DNA from: an uncultured bacterium
GTDB lineage: Bacteria > Bacillota > Clostridia > Lachnospirales > Lachnospiraceae
DNA: 64,000 bases
NCBI GenBank assembly: GCA_948467735.1
Contig: CAOKFN010000005.1
Span: 69,341-133,340, forward strand
Reading direction: 5' to 3'
Part shown: positions 44,172 through 52,475 of the stretch, piece after piece
How positions within the stretch are numbered: position 1 is the stretch's first letter
How the letters are laid out: every line of letters starts with the position of its first letter
Made by a program: the position numbers and the translations under genes
The notes under the pieces: model-generated
What the model saw: the letters and a program-made list of their open reading frames with translations, nothing else
Told to the model about the DNA's origin: nothing
Databases searched by the model: none

Positions 44172-45373
44172 ACCTCTTCACCGCCTTCTACATTTTTGTT
44201 TACCATGGCTTTCGGTCCCACCTTCGCGTTATCGCCGATAGAAACGCCTTCGCCGATGGTGGCGACTCCGTTTTCATCCTCCGCAGGCATTGCTCCCACC
44301 ACGGCATTTTCTCCTATGGTCACATTCTCCGCCACAATACAGTGTTTTACCACGGCGCCGGACTTAATCACCGTACCGCCCATCACCACGGCGTCTTCCA
44401 CCACGGCGCCTTTTTCCACTTTGACTCCCGCAAACAAAATGGAGTGCTTCACGCTGCCTTTGACGCGGCAGCCGTCCGTGATCATGGAGTTCTCAACCAC
44501 AGCTCCGGCGCTGATTTTATGTCCGGTCATACCGCTGTTGCGGCTGTAAATCTTCCAGTTCTCGTCGAAGAGGTTGATTCCGCTGTGCTCAGGATCCAGA
44601 ATCTCCATGTTTGCTTCCCACAGGGAGGAAATGGTTCCCACATCCTTCCAGTATCCGTTGAAGTGGTAAGCGTACATCCTGCGGCCGTCCTTCAAGAGAT
44701 TCGGAATAATGTTGTTGCCGAAATCGTTCTCGGAGTTTGGATCCGCCTCGTCTTCCTCCAGATATTTCTTAAGAATATCCCAGTTAAAGATATAGATTCC
44801 CATGGAAGCCAGATTTGATTTGGGATTTTTGGGCTTTTCCTGAAATTCCGTGATCCGGTCGTCCTCATCCGCAACCATCAAGCCGAAGCGGGAAGCCTCC
44901 TCCCAAGGAACCTCCATCACGGCCACGCTGAATTCTGCGTTCTTTTCTTTATGGAATTTCAGGAAATCGCTGTAATCCTGTTTGCAGATCTGATCGCCGG
45001 ACAGGATGATGACATACTTGGGCGAATATCGCTCAATAAAGGAAATATTCTGATAAATCGCGTTCGCCGTTCCTTTGTACCAGTCCGAGCCGCTTGCCTT
45101 TTGATATGGCGGCAGGACATGCACACCCCCATAGAGACGGTCCAAATCCCAAGGCTGGCCATTTCCGATATATTCGTTCAGCACCAGAGGCTGGTACTGG
45201 GTCAGGATGCCCACCGTATCGATTTCCGAGTTGACGCAGTTTGATAATGGGAAGTCTATGATACGATATTTCCCACCAAATGGAACCGCAGGTTTCGCAA
45301 GCTTCTCCGTCAATGCGTACAGACGGGAGCCCTGTCCGCCGGCCAGAAGCATTGCAATCATTTCTTTTGCCAT
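44165..45373 (-). CDS. glgC: glucose-1-phosphate adenylyltransferase, catalytic subunit
   Basis: The 402-residue catalytic subunit that makes ADP-glucose from ATP and glucose-1-phosphate for glycogen synthesis. [33 protein letters not shown] is the intact nucleotide loop (quoted here as AGGQGSRL and [16 protein letters not shown]); [14 protein letters not shown] holds the metal-binding Asp; EFQEKPKNP and a beta-helix C-terminus with many I/V-x-x-x-x-V/A repeats follow. GGAGGG sits 8 nt before the ATG, and a promoter is at 45407-45435. No glgA or glgB is in the window, so the rest of the pathway lies elsewhere. Confidence 0.96.
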   Translation of the reverse strand: MAKEMIAMLLAGGQGSRLYALTEKLAKPAVPFGGKYRIIDFPLSNCVNSEIDTVGILTQYQPLVLNEYIGNGQPWDLDRLYGGVHVLPPYQKASGSDWYKGTANAIYQNISFIERYSPKYVIILSGDQICKQDYSDFLKFHKEKNAEFSVAVMEVPWEEASRFGLMVADEDDRITEFQEKPKNPKSNLASMGIYIFNWDILKKYLEEDEADPNSENDFGNNIIPNLLKDGRRMYAYHFNGYWKDVGTISSLWEANMEILDPEHSGINLFDENWKIYSRNSGMTGHKISAGAVVENSMITDGCRVKGSVKHSILFAGVKVEKGAVVEDAVVMGGTVIKSGAVVKHCIVAENVTIGENAVVGAMPAEDENGVATIGEGVSIGDNAKVGPKAMVNKNVEGGEEVW

Positions 45374-45406
45374 AGTATACCCTCCTGAATTGAATTGTTG
45401 CTATAA

Positions 45407-45435
45407 ATTGTACCACAAAAGCCGTATAAAAGCAA
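45407..45435 (-). promoter_or_regulatory. glgCD promoter
   Basis: On the minus strand: TTGCTT (45435-45430), a 17-bp spacer and TACAAT (45412-45407), 34 bp before the glgC start. The rest of the 45374-45666 gap, up to the focA-like gene, shows only AAGGAGG at 45655-45661. Confidence 0.6.
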
Positions 45436-45666
45436 TCAGTGCAAGGCAGAATTGTCTGCATTGTTTATGCTTTTTTCGTAACAATTCAGACAGGTCGCTG
45501 CACTGTTATTTTTTTTCTAAGGGGCATATGATTATTTTAACTAATGGAAAAGAGGCGTCCTGCCGATAAATATTATGATATTTTACGATTGCGGCAGATG
45601 TTTTTGGCTAAAGTCGGCTAAGGATAGCAAAATAAAGATTTTGACAGGCTGATAAGGAGGAAGTTT

Positions 45667-46512
45667 ATGCATTCACCCTTGGAGATTGCGCAGAATTATG
45701 TGGAAATCGGGATACATAAGGTAAGGCTTTCAGCGTTTAAAATGCTGGTGCTGGGATTTTTTGCCGGAATATTTATCGGTTTTGCCGGGATTGCGTCCAC
45801 CGTGGGCGGGGCGGCCGTGGAAAATCCCTCCCTGTCAAGGCTTGTCAGCGCCTGTTTATTTCCGGCGGGAATGGCGATGGTTCTGGTGGCGGGCAGCGAG
45901 CTGTTTACGGGAAACAATCTGATTATCATTGCTTTATTGGAGAAAAAGATAAGTCTGGGGCAGATGTTAAAAAACTGGGTCTTTGTGTTTTTGGGAAATT
46001 TTATCGGCGCGGCGTTCGTGGCTTTTATGGTGGTGTACGGGCATACGCCGGACCTGTTGGGAGGGAGGCTCGCGGACAGCGTTGTGAACGCCGCTCTCCA
46101 CCGGGTGAATCTCACGTTTCTGGATTCATTTATCAGGGGCGTTCTCTGCAATATACTGGTGTGCATTGCGGTCTGGGCCGCTTTTGCGTCCAAAAACGTA
46201 TCGGGGAAGCTGTTGATGAGCTTCTGGCCGGTGATGCTGTTTGTGCTCTGCGGGTTTGAACACAGCATTGCGGATATTTATTTTTGTCTGGCCGGTATTT
46301 TTGCGGCGGGGGAGTATGGAATCGCGGCGGAGGGACTTAATCTGGGCAGTTTCCTGCTGAAAAACCTGCTGCCGGTGACTCTCGGCAATATTGTGGGAGG
46401 CGCGGGAATTGTGGGTGCGGGCTACTGGCTGATGTATCTGCGCCATACGCCGGGCTTTGCTTCTTCAATTGAATCGGAGCAGGAGGAAATCGATATTGCG
46501 GAAGAATATTAG
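45667..46512 (+). CDS. formate/nitrite transporter family channel
   Basis: A 281-residue membrane protein of the FNT (FocA/NirC/HSC) family, pentameric channels for small monovalent anions. Six hydrophobic helices are visible; family landmarks are GFFAGIFIGFAG (helix 1), AGSELFTGNN (the conserved broken helix 2 loop), LKNWVFVFLGNFIGA and the broken helix 5 with CGFEHSIADIYF, then NLLPVTLGNIVGGAG. The central selectivity His is in FEHSIADIYF. In a fermenting anaerobe formate export is likely, and the window also encodes formate-THF ligase, but nitrite or hydrosulfide cannot be ruled out. Confidence 0.9.
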   Translation: MHSPLEIAQNYVEIGIHKVRLSAFKMLVLGFFAGIFIGFAGIASTVGGAAVENPSLSRLVSACLFPAGMAMVLVAGSELFTGNNLIIIALLEKKISLGQMLKNWVFVFLGNFIGAAFVAFMVVYGHTPDLLGGRLADSVVNAALHRVNLTFLDSFIRGVLCNILVCIAVWAAFASKNVSGKLLMSFWPVMLFVLCGFEHSIADIYFCLAGIFAAGEYGIAAEGLNLGSFLLKNLLPVTLGNIVGGAGIVGAGYWLMYLRHTPGFASSIESEQEEIDIAEEY

Positions 46513-46537
46513 GCGGCGCAGCAGAAGGGAGAGCGGC

Positions 46538-47032
46538 ATGGAGCAGGATACCTTTGAATATTTAAAAAATCATTTTGAACTGCACGCGCAGGAAGCATAC
46601 CGAAGCTTCCGTTTATCCTCCGATACCATGAGAATATTATGTGAGACAGGGCTGCCGGAGGAGATAGAAGATCTCAATATTCAATTTTATATGAGTTCAC
46701 CGGAAAAGCCCTGCTTTGCGGACAACTGTGTTGTCATCGGAAACGATTTCGGAACGGATATCCGCATCAATTCCCAAGATGAGGTGATTTCCGTGGATCC
46801 CTGCGGGGAGCTGCCCACAAGGTTCGTCAATACGAATCTGGAGGCGTTTCTTGTGTTTATTGTGATTTTTTTGAAGTTTCGGGAACAGGCGGCGGATGCG
46901 AGCAACGACGAGGCGGAGCGGATGCTTAGGGAGGTACGAAAAGAATTTGAGAAAGCGGACGCCAAGGCTTTGTGTGATGAAGAGAACTGTTGGGCGGTTA
47001 TACTGGAAGACATGGAATCCGAGTTTATGTAG
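46538..47032 (+). CDS. SUKH-4-like immunity protein
   Basis: A 164-residue cytosolic protein of the SUKH superfamily, antidotes to polymorphic and contact-dependent toxins. The helix-turn LSSDTMRILCETGLPEEIED contains the family hallmark 'L...tGLP', followed by FYMSSPEKP, the strand VVIGNDFGTDIRIN (typical SUKH 'G.d.g..i.id') and FVNTNLEAFLVFIVIF. The ATG at 46538 has AGAAGGGAGAG upstream. It lies 25 bp after the transporter and ends at a strong terminator. No cognate toxin is seen; it may be an orphan immunity gene. Confidence 0.65.
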   Translation: MEQDTFEYLKNHFELHAQEAYRSFRLSSDTMRILCETGLPEEIEDLNIQFYMSSPEKPCFADNCVVIGNDFGTDIRINSQDEVISVDPCGELPTRFVNTNLEAFLVFIVIFLKFREQAADASNDEAERMLREVRKEFEKADAKALCDEENCWAVILEDMESEFM

Positions 47033-47051
47033 AATCTGAGTCAAGGGGATG

Positions 47052-47111
47052 CGGCATGTCAGGGGGAGGATATTTGGTCATGGGACGGGCCGCCCCCTGA
47101 CATGCCGTTTT
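47052..47111 (+). terminator. intrinsic terminator after the SUKH-4-like gene
   Basis: A 15-bp perfect stem, CGGCATGTCAGGGGG (47052-47066) with CCCCCTGACATGCCG (47093-47107), a 26-nt loop and TTTT tail. Confidence 0.75.
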
Positions 47112-47130
47112 AGCATCGGGACAAAAATTA

Positions 47131-47236
47131 TTTATACTGCTTCACAGTTAAAATTTCCGAGGTACCTGACTCATAACGCCGACCGTATACGTTTAACCAG
47201 TGCAGTACGGTAAATTCTGGCGTTATGTAGTATAAA
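47131..47236. mobile_element. MITE-like element, copy C
   Basis: 106 bp bounded by TTTATACTGC (47131-47140) and GTAGTATAAA (47227-47236), the same terminal repeats and size as copies A and B. AAAATTTCCGA near the left end parallels their GCCGAAATTT; the inside is otherwise different and has a nested palindrome, CATAACGCC (47172-47180) with GGCGTTATG (47219-47227). Confidence 0.55.
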
Positions 47237-47264
47237 GCAGGCGGTTAAGGTTCGTACCGCTCCT

Positions 47265-48023
47265 TCAGTGTGAAACGTTATCCGGTTCCCAGAGCAGATC
47301 GGGAATTTTTTTTAAGGCCTGAATTTTCCCTTTATCGTTTGACGACGCGCTCAGCCATAAGATATCTTCAGGAGGCGTCTCTTTCCCAGCTTCCCACTCG
47401 TCTGTGTCGCAGGCAAGAATGACGCCGTCTTTTATAAAGATTCGGTAATACTGGTATTTTTCAAGGTTTTCCAATTCACAGTCCCTCATGCCGAGGGCGG
47501 CGGCATAACGGCTCAGCTCGGGCAGCTCGTCGTAGTCGAACTGGCTTAAGCGCAGGCAGCAGTCGAGTCTTGACTCATAGCCGATCTGCCAAAATACGCT
47601 GACAATCAGAAAATTCTCCAAGGAAGGATTTGTCAAAACCCAAGAAGGGTTTCCCCAGTCACAATAGTAAACAGGCGGGTCTTCCATGTCGAGGTCGGAC
47701 AGACGGATTCCGTATTCTATGGCCGATACCGAGGAAAAACCGAAAAAGACCAGAAAATCCAGTTCGTTCGGCGTATAAGGGGCATTGTAGGAGGAATCGG
47801 GGATGAAAACCTCCTCCAAATCCAGCGGGACGGGGATGTTGCTGCCCTCATGCTTAATGTAAGGACAAGCGCCGAATCCGGCATAATACTGTTTTAAAAT
47901 CTTGGGAAAGGAAACGGATAATTTCGCTTCCGCGGCGGATATCCGGGAATCGGAGTACCCCCAGCCGTTTTGAGCGCAGTCATGGAAGAAATTTTCCAGC
48001 AGCGCAAGGGTTGCTTTCAACAT
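47265..48023 (-). CDS. SMI1/KNR4-type (SUKH) immunity-like protein
   Basis: A 252-residue protein with SUKH features: the opening helix, then ISAAEAKLSVSFPKILKQYYAGFGA, the standard SMI1 'E..lgv.lP.ly..fl...nG' pattern, then PLDLEEVFIPDSS and FLVFFGFSSVSAIEYGIRLSDL, with CDWGNPSWVLTNPSLENFLI toward the end of the domain. The remaining ~90 residues are an extra C-terminal module (LDCCLRLSQFDYDELPELSRY). Start at 48023 rather than 48029 because AAGGAT is then 8 nt away. It probably neutralises a nuclease- or deaminase-type toxin; no toxin is present. Confidence 0.7.
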   Translation of the reverse strand: MLKATLALLENFFHDCAQNGWGYSDSRISAAEAKLSVSFPKILKQYYAGFGACPYIKHEGSNIPVPLDLEEVFIPDSSYNAPYTPNELDFLVFFGFSSVSAIEYGIRLSDLDMEDPPVYYCDWGNPSWVLTNPSLENFLIVSVFWQIGYESRLDCCLRLSQFDYDELPELSRYAAALGMRDCELENLEKYQYYRIFIKDGVILACDTDEWEAGKETPPEDILWLSASSNDKGKIQALKKIPDLLWEPDNVSH

Positions 48024-48066
48024 TGACATATCCTTCTTTCTTTATTTTCCGCATACAGACTTGTAT

Positions 48067-48102
48067 CTAACAGCCCTCTGTTATTTTTCGGAGGGCTGTT
48101 AG
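48067..48102. other. 12-bp hairpin between two immunity-like genes
   Basis: CTAACAGCCCTC (48067-48078) pairs perfectly with GAGGGCTGTTAG (48091-48102). It lies 26 bp past the stop of the minus-strand gene at 48128; a U tract is lacking on that strand, so terminator function is uncertain. Confidence 0.5.
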
Positions 48103-48127
48103 GTCTTGAATATAATACATCAACGAT

Positions 48128-48634
48128 TCATAGTGCAATCTCCAAATCCCAGCCATGCCCGCCAGTGAGATTATCTTTTACTCCAAAAGAAATTGTCATA
48201 TTGGCTTCCGGTTCATTTTCATCGGCCGTTCCATCAATTTCCAAAACTAAAGCCTCACAGACCAGCAGTTTTTCGAGAAATTCTTCTTCGCTTAACGGCA
48301 GGTTAATAATCGTTGAATCACTCAGCTGATACTGCTGGCTCGCATCACCATCCATTCTATTATCAAGATAGCTCTGCACCATCATCACAGGAGATTCGGC
48401 AAGAAGCTGTTTCAAAATTTCCTTTCGGCGTTTTTTCGCATTTTCTACGCATTCATTGATGAAGCCAATGTTTTGTTCGATAAATTTCATTGCTTGTTTA
48501 ATATAGTACGCTTCATCGTCTTCATCTTCATCTAATTCAATAGATAATATAACTGTAGTTTCCTGCCCCCATATCTCTGTTGTGGCTGCAAGCTCATCAA
48601 CAGCTTCTGCTTTGAAATCTTTTGCATTTAACAT
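48128..48634 (-). CDS. immunity-like hypothetical protein
   Basis: A 168-residue acidic, cytosolic protein. The layout, a beta strand pair (TTVILSIELDEDEDDE), a long helix (AYYIKQAMKFIEQNIGFINE) and a C-terminal strand with GWDLEIAL, is like the DUF2004/DUF2262/DUF6985-type families found among polymorphic-toxin immunity proteins, but I cannot assign one with confidence. GGGAGAG sits 8 nt before the ATG. It shares a near-identical promoter block with the gene at 48946-49422. Confidence 0.5.
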   Translation of the reverse strand: MLNAKDFKAEAVDELAATTEIWGQETTVILSIELDEDEDDEAYYIKQAMKFIEQNIGFINECVENAKKRRKEILKQLLAESPVMMVQSYLDNRMDGDASQQYQLSDSTIINLPLSEEEFLEKLLVCEALVLEIDGTADENEPEANMTISFGVKDNLTGGHGWDLEIAL

Positions 48635-48750
48635 AATGATTCTCTCCCTTTCTGAAAAATACGATTTCTCTTGTTTTACTGGTATTTATTTGCCTTTCTT
48701 GTCTTTTTTCTGCGCATACTTATTCCTCCTACGGATAATTTCCGATTTAT

Positions 48751-48803
48751 CGGTTTGTATTGGGGAAAATTATACCATACCCAATTACGAAAAGCAGCTC
48801 CCC
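48751..48803 (-). repeat. duplicated promoter block, copy 1
   Basis: Closely matches 49460-49514 (GGTTTGTA.TGGG...AAATTATA.CATACCCAATTA.GAAAA). Read on the minus strand it holds TATAAT (48774-48769) preceded by AATTGGGTATGG. It drives the gene at 48128-48634; the rest of the 48635-48945 gap has no gene. Confidence 0.6.
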
Positions 48804-48945
48804 GTTTCCCACCGCACTAACAAGGGCTTGCGTACATAACTTAAAAAAGCACTTGACAAAACGCTTCATGCTGGATAAGACCGGACAGCATTAGCAAGTG
48901 TACGCTCACACAATACAGCCTTCATGTGAGGCGATAAATGGGGAG

Positions 48946-49422
48946 TTATTGATTTGTTTGCTTTAGCCAGTCCATGCCGGGATATGGCTCACAGGTATGT
49001 GCATACCACTCCACACATTTTGCCGCCAGTTCTCGGTCTTGCATGGTACACGCCATAGGGAAAACAGACTGTCCATCACTGGCTTCAATGGGAGCCTCCT
49101 CATCAGAGTCCAGATAATCGGGGTCAAAGCAAGCCCAAGAAGTTTCTTTCTCATAATACTCGACAATTTGGAGGAAAATGCGGTCACTCCCCCCGCATTC
49201 CAGCTGCAAAAAGCCCCAGTCACTTTCTCCATCTTCGTTAGGATTCAGGTACAGGCTTTCACATAAGCCGCTGCGTATTTTTTCTACAATATTTTTCACG
49301 CCCGTTTCTGAAAGGTCTTTAATTTCGGTATTATCACTGCTATTAAATTCCCAGTTCCCATATTTGACCTTGATACCCTTTGGCAGTGGCGGAACCTCCC
49401 GTTTTTTGATAATTTCTTCCAT
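48946..49422 (-). CDS. immunity-like hypothetical protein
   Basis: A 158-residue acidic protein without signal or membrane segment. Recognisable features are a conserved-looking GNWEFNSSDNTEIKDLSE, LNPNEDGESDWGFLQLECG and several aromatic strands (IFLQIVEYYEKETSWACFD), consistent with a small beta-rich binding domain. I do not recognise the family. Its place among SUKH-like genes and the shared upstream block make an antidote role plausible. AAGGAGAGG lies upstream of the ATG. Confidence 0.5.
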   Translation of the reverse strand: MEEIIKKREVPPLPKGIKVKYGNWEFNSSDNTEIKDLSETGVKNIVEKIRSGLCESLYLNPNEDGESDWGFLQLECGGSDRIFLQIVEYYEKETSWACFDPDYLDSDEEAPIEASDGQSVFPMACTMQDRELAAKCVEWYAHTCEPYPGMDWLKQTNQ

Positions 49423-49459
49423 AAAAATCCTCTCCTTTTATAATCAATAATGGAAATTT

Positions 49460-49514
49460 ACTGGTTTGTACTGGGAGAAATTATATCATACCCAATTATG
49501 AAAAACAATCCCCA
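49460..49514 (-). repeat. duplicated promoter block, copy 2
   Basis: Read on the minus strand: TTGTTT (49508-49503), a 17-bp spacer and TATAAT (49485-49480), the promoter of the gene at 48946-49422. It repeats 48751-48803. Confidence 0.62.
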
Positions 49515-49533
49515 TTCTACGTCCGTTCCGACT

Positions 49534-49619
49534 ATCCAGACCGTCAAGGGGCGAGTAGTATTTTTCGCACAGGACGCGAAACAATCTCCACTCTTAAACC
49601 CTTGACCGTCTGGATTTTT
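49534..49619 (+). ncRNA. orphan long hairpin, possible structured RNA or terminator
   Basis: ATCCAGACCGTCAAGGG (49534-49550) pairs with CCCTTGACCGTCTGGAT (49599-49615) with one mismatch, followed by five T. The 48-nt interior can form a further stem TTTCGC/GCGAAA. No plus-strand gene lies just upstream, so this is either the 3' end of an unseen transcript or a small RNA. The rest of 49423-49967 holds promoters only. Confidence 0.4.
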
Positions 49620-49721
49620 GCCGTTGCCATTTCGCCGCCGAAAACGGGGAACAGGATAAAAACAAGGAAATGCAGTTGTTGGAGTTTAGCTAAATTTTAT
49701 AGGATATTCATATTTTCTGCA

Positions 49722-49763
49722 TTGATATGGGGATAACATCGAACTATAATCTAACCTAGTTAG
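49722..49763 (+). promoter_or_regulatory. MarR-gene promoter with adjoining palindromic operator
   Basis: TTGATA (49722-49727), a 17-bp spacer and TATAAT (49745-49750), directly followed by the palindrome CTAAC-CTA-GTTAG (49751-49763), the kind of site MarR dimers bind over their own transcription start. The leader to the ATG is about 200 nt. Confidence 0.65.
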
Positions 49764-49967
49764 TTTTTTTGCTCATTTCCCTGACATTCTATTCATGAGC
49801 GGTAAAATCTGCCGTTGATGCATGATGCTTTCCGCCCGTGAGTCGGGCGGTTTGGCAAATTTTAACCGCCGTCAGTATAGAAAACAGATGCGGCAGGATG
49901 GCTGGGCGGTAAAATGACTGGGGGCGGCAGGACTGTCTCGGGCGGCAGTTGACAGGAGGTTTTCAGT

Positions 49968-50402
49968 ATGGCGGATGAAGCGCAGGTGAAAAGGATATTT
50001 GAGAGACTGGGGAAAGTAAAGCCGATGACGGCTTTCAAATGCGTAGACGAAACGCAGGCGGGCATCGGAGCGGTTCTTCGTCTGCTGGAGGAATCAAGGG
50101 AAACCGTTACGGCAGGCAGAATCAGCGAGGTACTAAACGTCAGTACGGCGAGGGTGGCGGTTCTATTGAAAAAAATGGAGACAAAGGGGCTGATAAAAAA
50201 AGAACGGAGCAGCGCGGACGGCCGGGTCGCGGTGGTCAGCCTGACCGAACAGGGGGCGGATGCCGTCGAGAAAATGCGCAGGGAAATCTTCCGGCAGATG
50301 GGTCATATGATTGACGTGGTGGGCGAGCGGAGGCTGTTGGAATTTATTGACACAGCGGAGGAGATACAGAAAGCGTTAAGCCCGCCGGGAATGCATTTTT
50401 AG
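49968..50402 (+). CDS. MarR-family transcriptional regulator
   Basis: A 144-residue winged-helix repressor. The helices IGAVLRLLEESRETVTAGRI, SEVLNVSTARVAVLLKKMETKGLI and the wing RSSADGRVAVVSLTEQG are standard MarR; the outer helices form the dimer. It starts after CAGGAGG and precedes a two-gene ABC exporter on the same strand, so by family precedent it should repress itself and the exporter until a toxic ligand binds. A 315-bp gap with tandem repeats separates them. Confidence 0.9.
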   Translation: MADEAQVKRIFERLGKVKPMTAFKCVDETQAGIGAVLRLLEESRETVTAGRISEVLNVSTARVAVLLKKMETKGLIKKERSSADGRVAVVSLTEQGADAVEKMRREIFRQMGHMIDVVGERRLLEFIDTAEEIQKALSPPGMHF

Positions 50403-50448
50403 AGAGTTTTTATCCGCGGCCTGTACAGATGAATTCCGCATCAGTCTT

Positions 50449-50690
50449 GGGATGCCGATAAGAAGGAAGCGGAATAGGCTCCTGTATAAGGGGAAGTGAA
50501 ACAGCCGTGGAAGGGAGCAGAATGAGTTTCCATATGGGGGGAGTGAAACAGTCGGGGAAGGAAGCAGAATGAGTTTCCGTATGCGGGGAGTGAAACAGTC
50601 GGGGAAGGGAGCAGAATGAGTTTCCATATGCGGGAATGGAAATAGGCGCAGAAGGAACCGGAACATAATTCCTCATGCAGAAAACGGAAT
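50449..50690. repeat. 47-bp tandem repeat between the MarR gene and the ABC exporter
   Basis: Five units with period 47. GTGAAACAG starts at 50496, 50543 and 50590; units at 50449 and 50637 are more diverged. The core of each unit is GGAAGGGAGCAGAATGAG then TTTCCATATGCGG. There are no unique spacers, so this is not CRISPR. It fills the exporter's leader; the stretch then ends in a short AAAATAGGAGAAC repeat that supplies the ribosome binding site. Confidence 0.85.
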
Positions 50691-50717
50691 AAGAGAACAA
50701 AATAGGAGAACAAAATT

Positions 50718-52475
50718 ATGCTGAAACTTTTTAAAAATCTGAGAAAGGCGGAATGGCTGTCGGCCGCCCTGTCCGTCGTCTTTATTGTAGCGCAGGTATG
50801 GCTGGATTTGACAATGCCCGAATATATGGCGGAAATTACCATGCTGGTGCAGACCGAGGGAAGCACGATGCCGGAGATTCTGTCCGCGGGGGGAATGATG
50901 CTCTTATGCGCGCTGGGAAGCCTTGCCGCTTCCATGGTGACGGCGGTCTGTTCGGCGAAGATTGCGGCGGGCTTTGGCGGGACGCTTCGGGGGAAGCTGT
51001 TCTCGAAGGTGCAGTCCTTTTCCATGGAGGAAATCGGGCGCTTTTCTACGGCCAGCCTCATCACCCGTTCCACAAACGATATCACACAGGTGCAGATGCT
51101 GATTGTCATGGGGCTTCAAATGCTGATCAAGGCACCCATTACGGCGGTCTGGGCCATAGGCAAAATTGCCGGGAAAGCAGCAGAATGGACGATGACCACG
51201 GCCGCCGCGGTTGTGATACTGCTTGTCATCGTGCTCGCCGCCATGGTGCTTGTGATGCCGAAATTCCGTAAAATGCAGAAGCTGACGGATGACGTCAACC
51301 GCGTGACGAGGGAAAATCTCACGGGACTTCGGGTGGTTCGGGCATACAACGCGGAAGAATATCAGGAAAATAAATTTGAGAAGGCTAATGAAGCGCTCAC
51401 GTCCACCAATCTGTTCGCCCAGCGCACCATGTCCTTTATGATGCCCGGCATTCAGCTTGTCATGAGCGGGCTGTCCCTTGCGATTTACTGGTTTGGCGCA
51501 ATTCTGATCAACGAAGCCCGTATGGGGGAAAAAATCAGGCTGTTTTCCGATATGATGGTGTTTTCGCAATATGCCATTCAGGTGGTAATGTCCTTTATGA
51601 TGCTGGTGATGATTTTTATGATGCTGCCCCGTGCTTCCGTATCCGCAAAGCGTATCGGAGAGGTTCTTGACACCGAACCCACCATTATAGACGGAGCGCG
51701 CGTGGAGGGAGAGAAAGGGAGCTTTGGCGAAGTGGAGTTTCGCAATGTCTCTTTCCGGTATCCGGACGCCGAGGAGAATGTGCTGCAGAATATTACCTTC
51801 AGCGCAAGGAAGGGGGAGACCGTTGCCCTGATAGGGGCTACAGGCTGCGGCAAGAGTACGGTGGTGAATCTGATTCCGCGGTTCTATGACGCGTCGGAGG
51901 GGCAGGTGTTAATTGACGGCGTGGACGTCCGGGAATATACCCAGAAGGCTCTGAGGGATAAAATCGGGTATGTGTCCCAGAAAGCAGTCTTGTTTACCGG
52001 AACCATTTGTTCCAATGTGGCATACGGCGACAACGGCAGGGGGGATATTTCGCAGGAAGAGGTCAAGGCGGCCGTGGCCGCGGCGCAGGCGGCGGATTTT
52101 GTGGAACATATGGACGGAGCGTATGAGGGCTATGTGGCGCAGGGTGGCGCCAATCTGTCCGGCGGGCAGAAACAGAGGATTTCCATTGCACGGGCAATCG
52201 CGAGGAAACCGGAAATATTTATTTTCGACGATTCCTTTTCGGCCCTTGACTATAAGACGGACCGCGTGCTGCGGAAGGCTTTGGAGGAAGAGTGCAGGGA
52301 CGCCGTCCGCATTATCGTGGCCCAGCGGATCGGAACCATTCGGGACGCGGATAAGATTATTGTTCTGGAGGAAGGACGGATTGCCGGAATGGGCAGGCAT
52401 GGGGAGTTGATGGAGAACTGCGAGGTCTACCGGCAGATTGCGCTTTCCCAGCTTTCAAAGGAGGAACTGGCATAA
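50718..52475 (+). CDS. heterodimeric ABC exporter, subunit with degenerate ATP site
   Basis: A 585-residue multidrug-type exporter half: six transmembrane helices (about 15-310) and one ATPase domain. Walker A is GATGCGKST (about 373-381) and the signature LSGGQKQRISIARA is canonical, but Walker B reads IFIFDDS (Asp instead of the catalytic Glu) and the switch is IIVAQRIG (Gln instead of His). That is the classic degenerate-site half of heterodimers such as TM287/288 or BmrCD. Its start codon follows AGGAGAACAAAATT. The stop TAA and the partner's ATG share one base. Confidence 0.92.
   Translation: MLKLFKNLRKAEWLSAALSVVFIVAQVWLDLTMPEYMAEITMLVQTEGSTMPEILSAGGMMLLCALGSLAASMVTAVCSAKIAAGFGGTLRGKLFSKVQSFSMEEIGRFSTASLITRSTNDITQVQMLIVMGLQMLIKAPITAVWAIGKIAGKAAEWTMTTAAAVVILLVIVLAAMVLVMPKFRKMQKLTDDVNRVTRENLTGLRVVRAYNAEEYQENKFEKANEALTSTNLFAQRTMSFMMPGIQLVMSGLSLAIYWFGAILINEARMGEKIRLFSDMMVFSQYAIQVVMSFMMLVMIFMMLPRASVSAKRIGEVLDTEPTIIDGARVEGEKGSFGEVEFRNVSFRYPDAEENVLQNITFSARKGETVALIGATGCGKSTVVNLIPRFYDASEGQVLIDGVDVREYTQKALRDKIGYVSQKAVLFTGTICSNVAYGDNGRGDISQEEVKAAVAAAQAADFVEHMDGAYEGYVAQGGANLSGGQKQRISIARAIARKPEIFIFDDSFSALDYKTDRVLRKALEEECRDAVRIIVAQRIGTIRDADKIIVLEEGRIAGMGRHGELMENCEVYRQIALSQLSKEELA

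Noticed and set aside
50449..50690. CRISPR array
   Set aside because: Units are contiguous 47-bp tandem repeats with no unique spacers and no cas genes.
50376..51109. Repeat proteins on the minus strand (ETHSAPFPDCF units)
   Set aside because: They are translations of the 47-bp tandem repeat; the unit is not a multiple of three, so the frame shifts from unit to unit.
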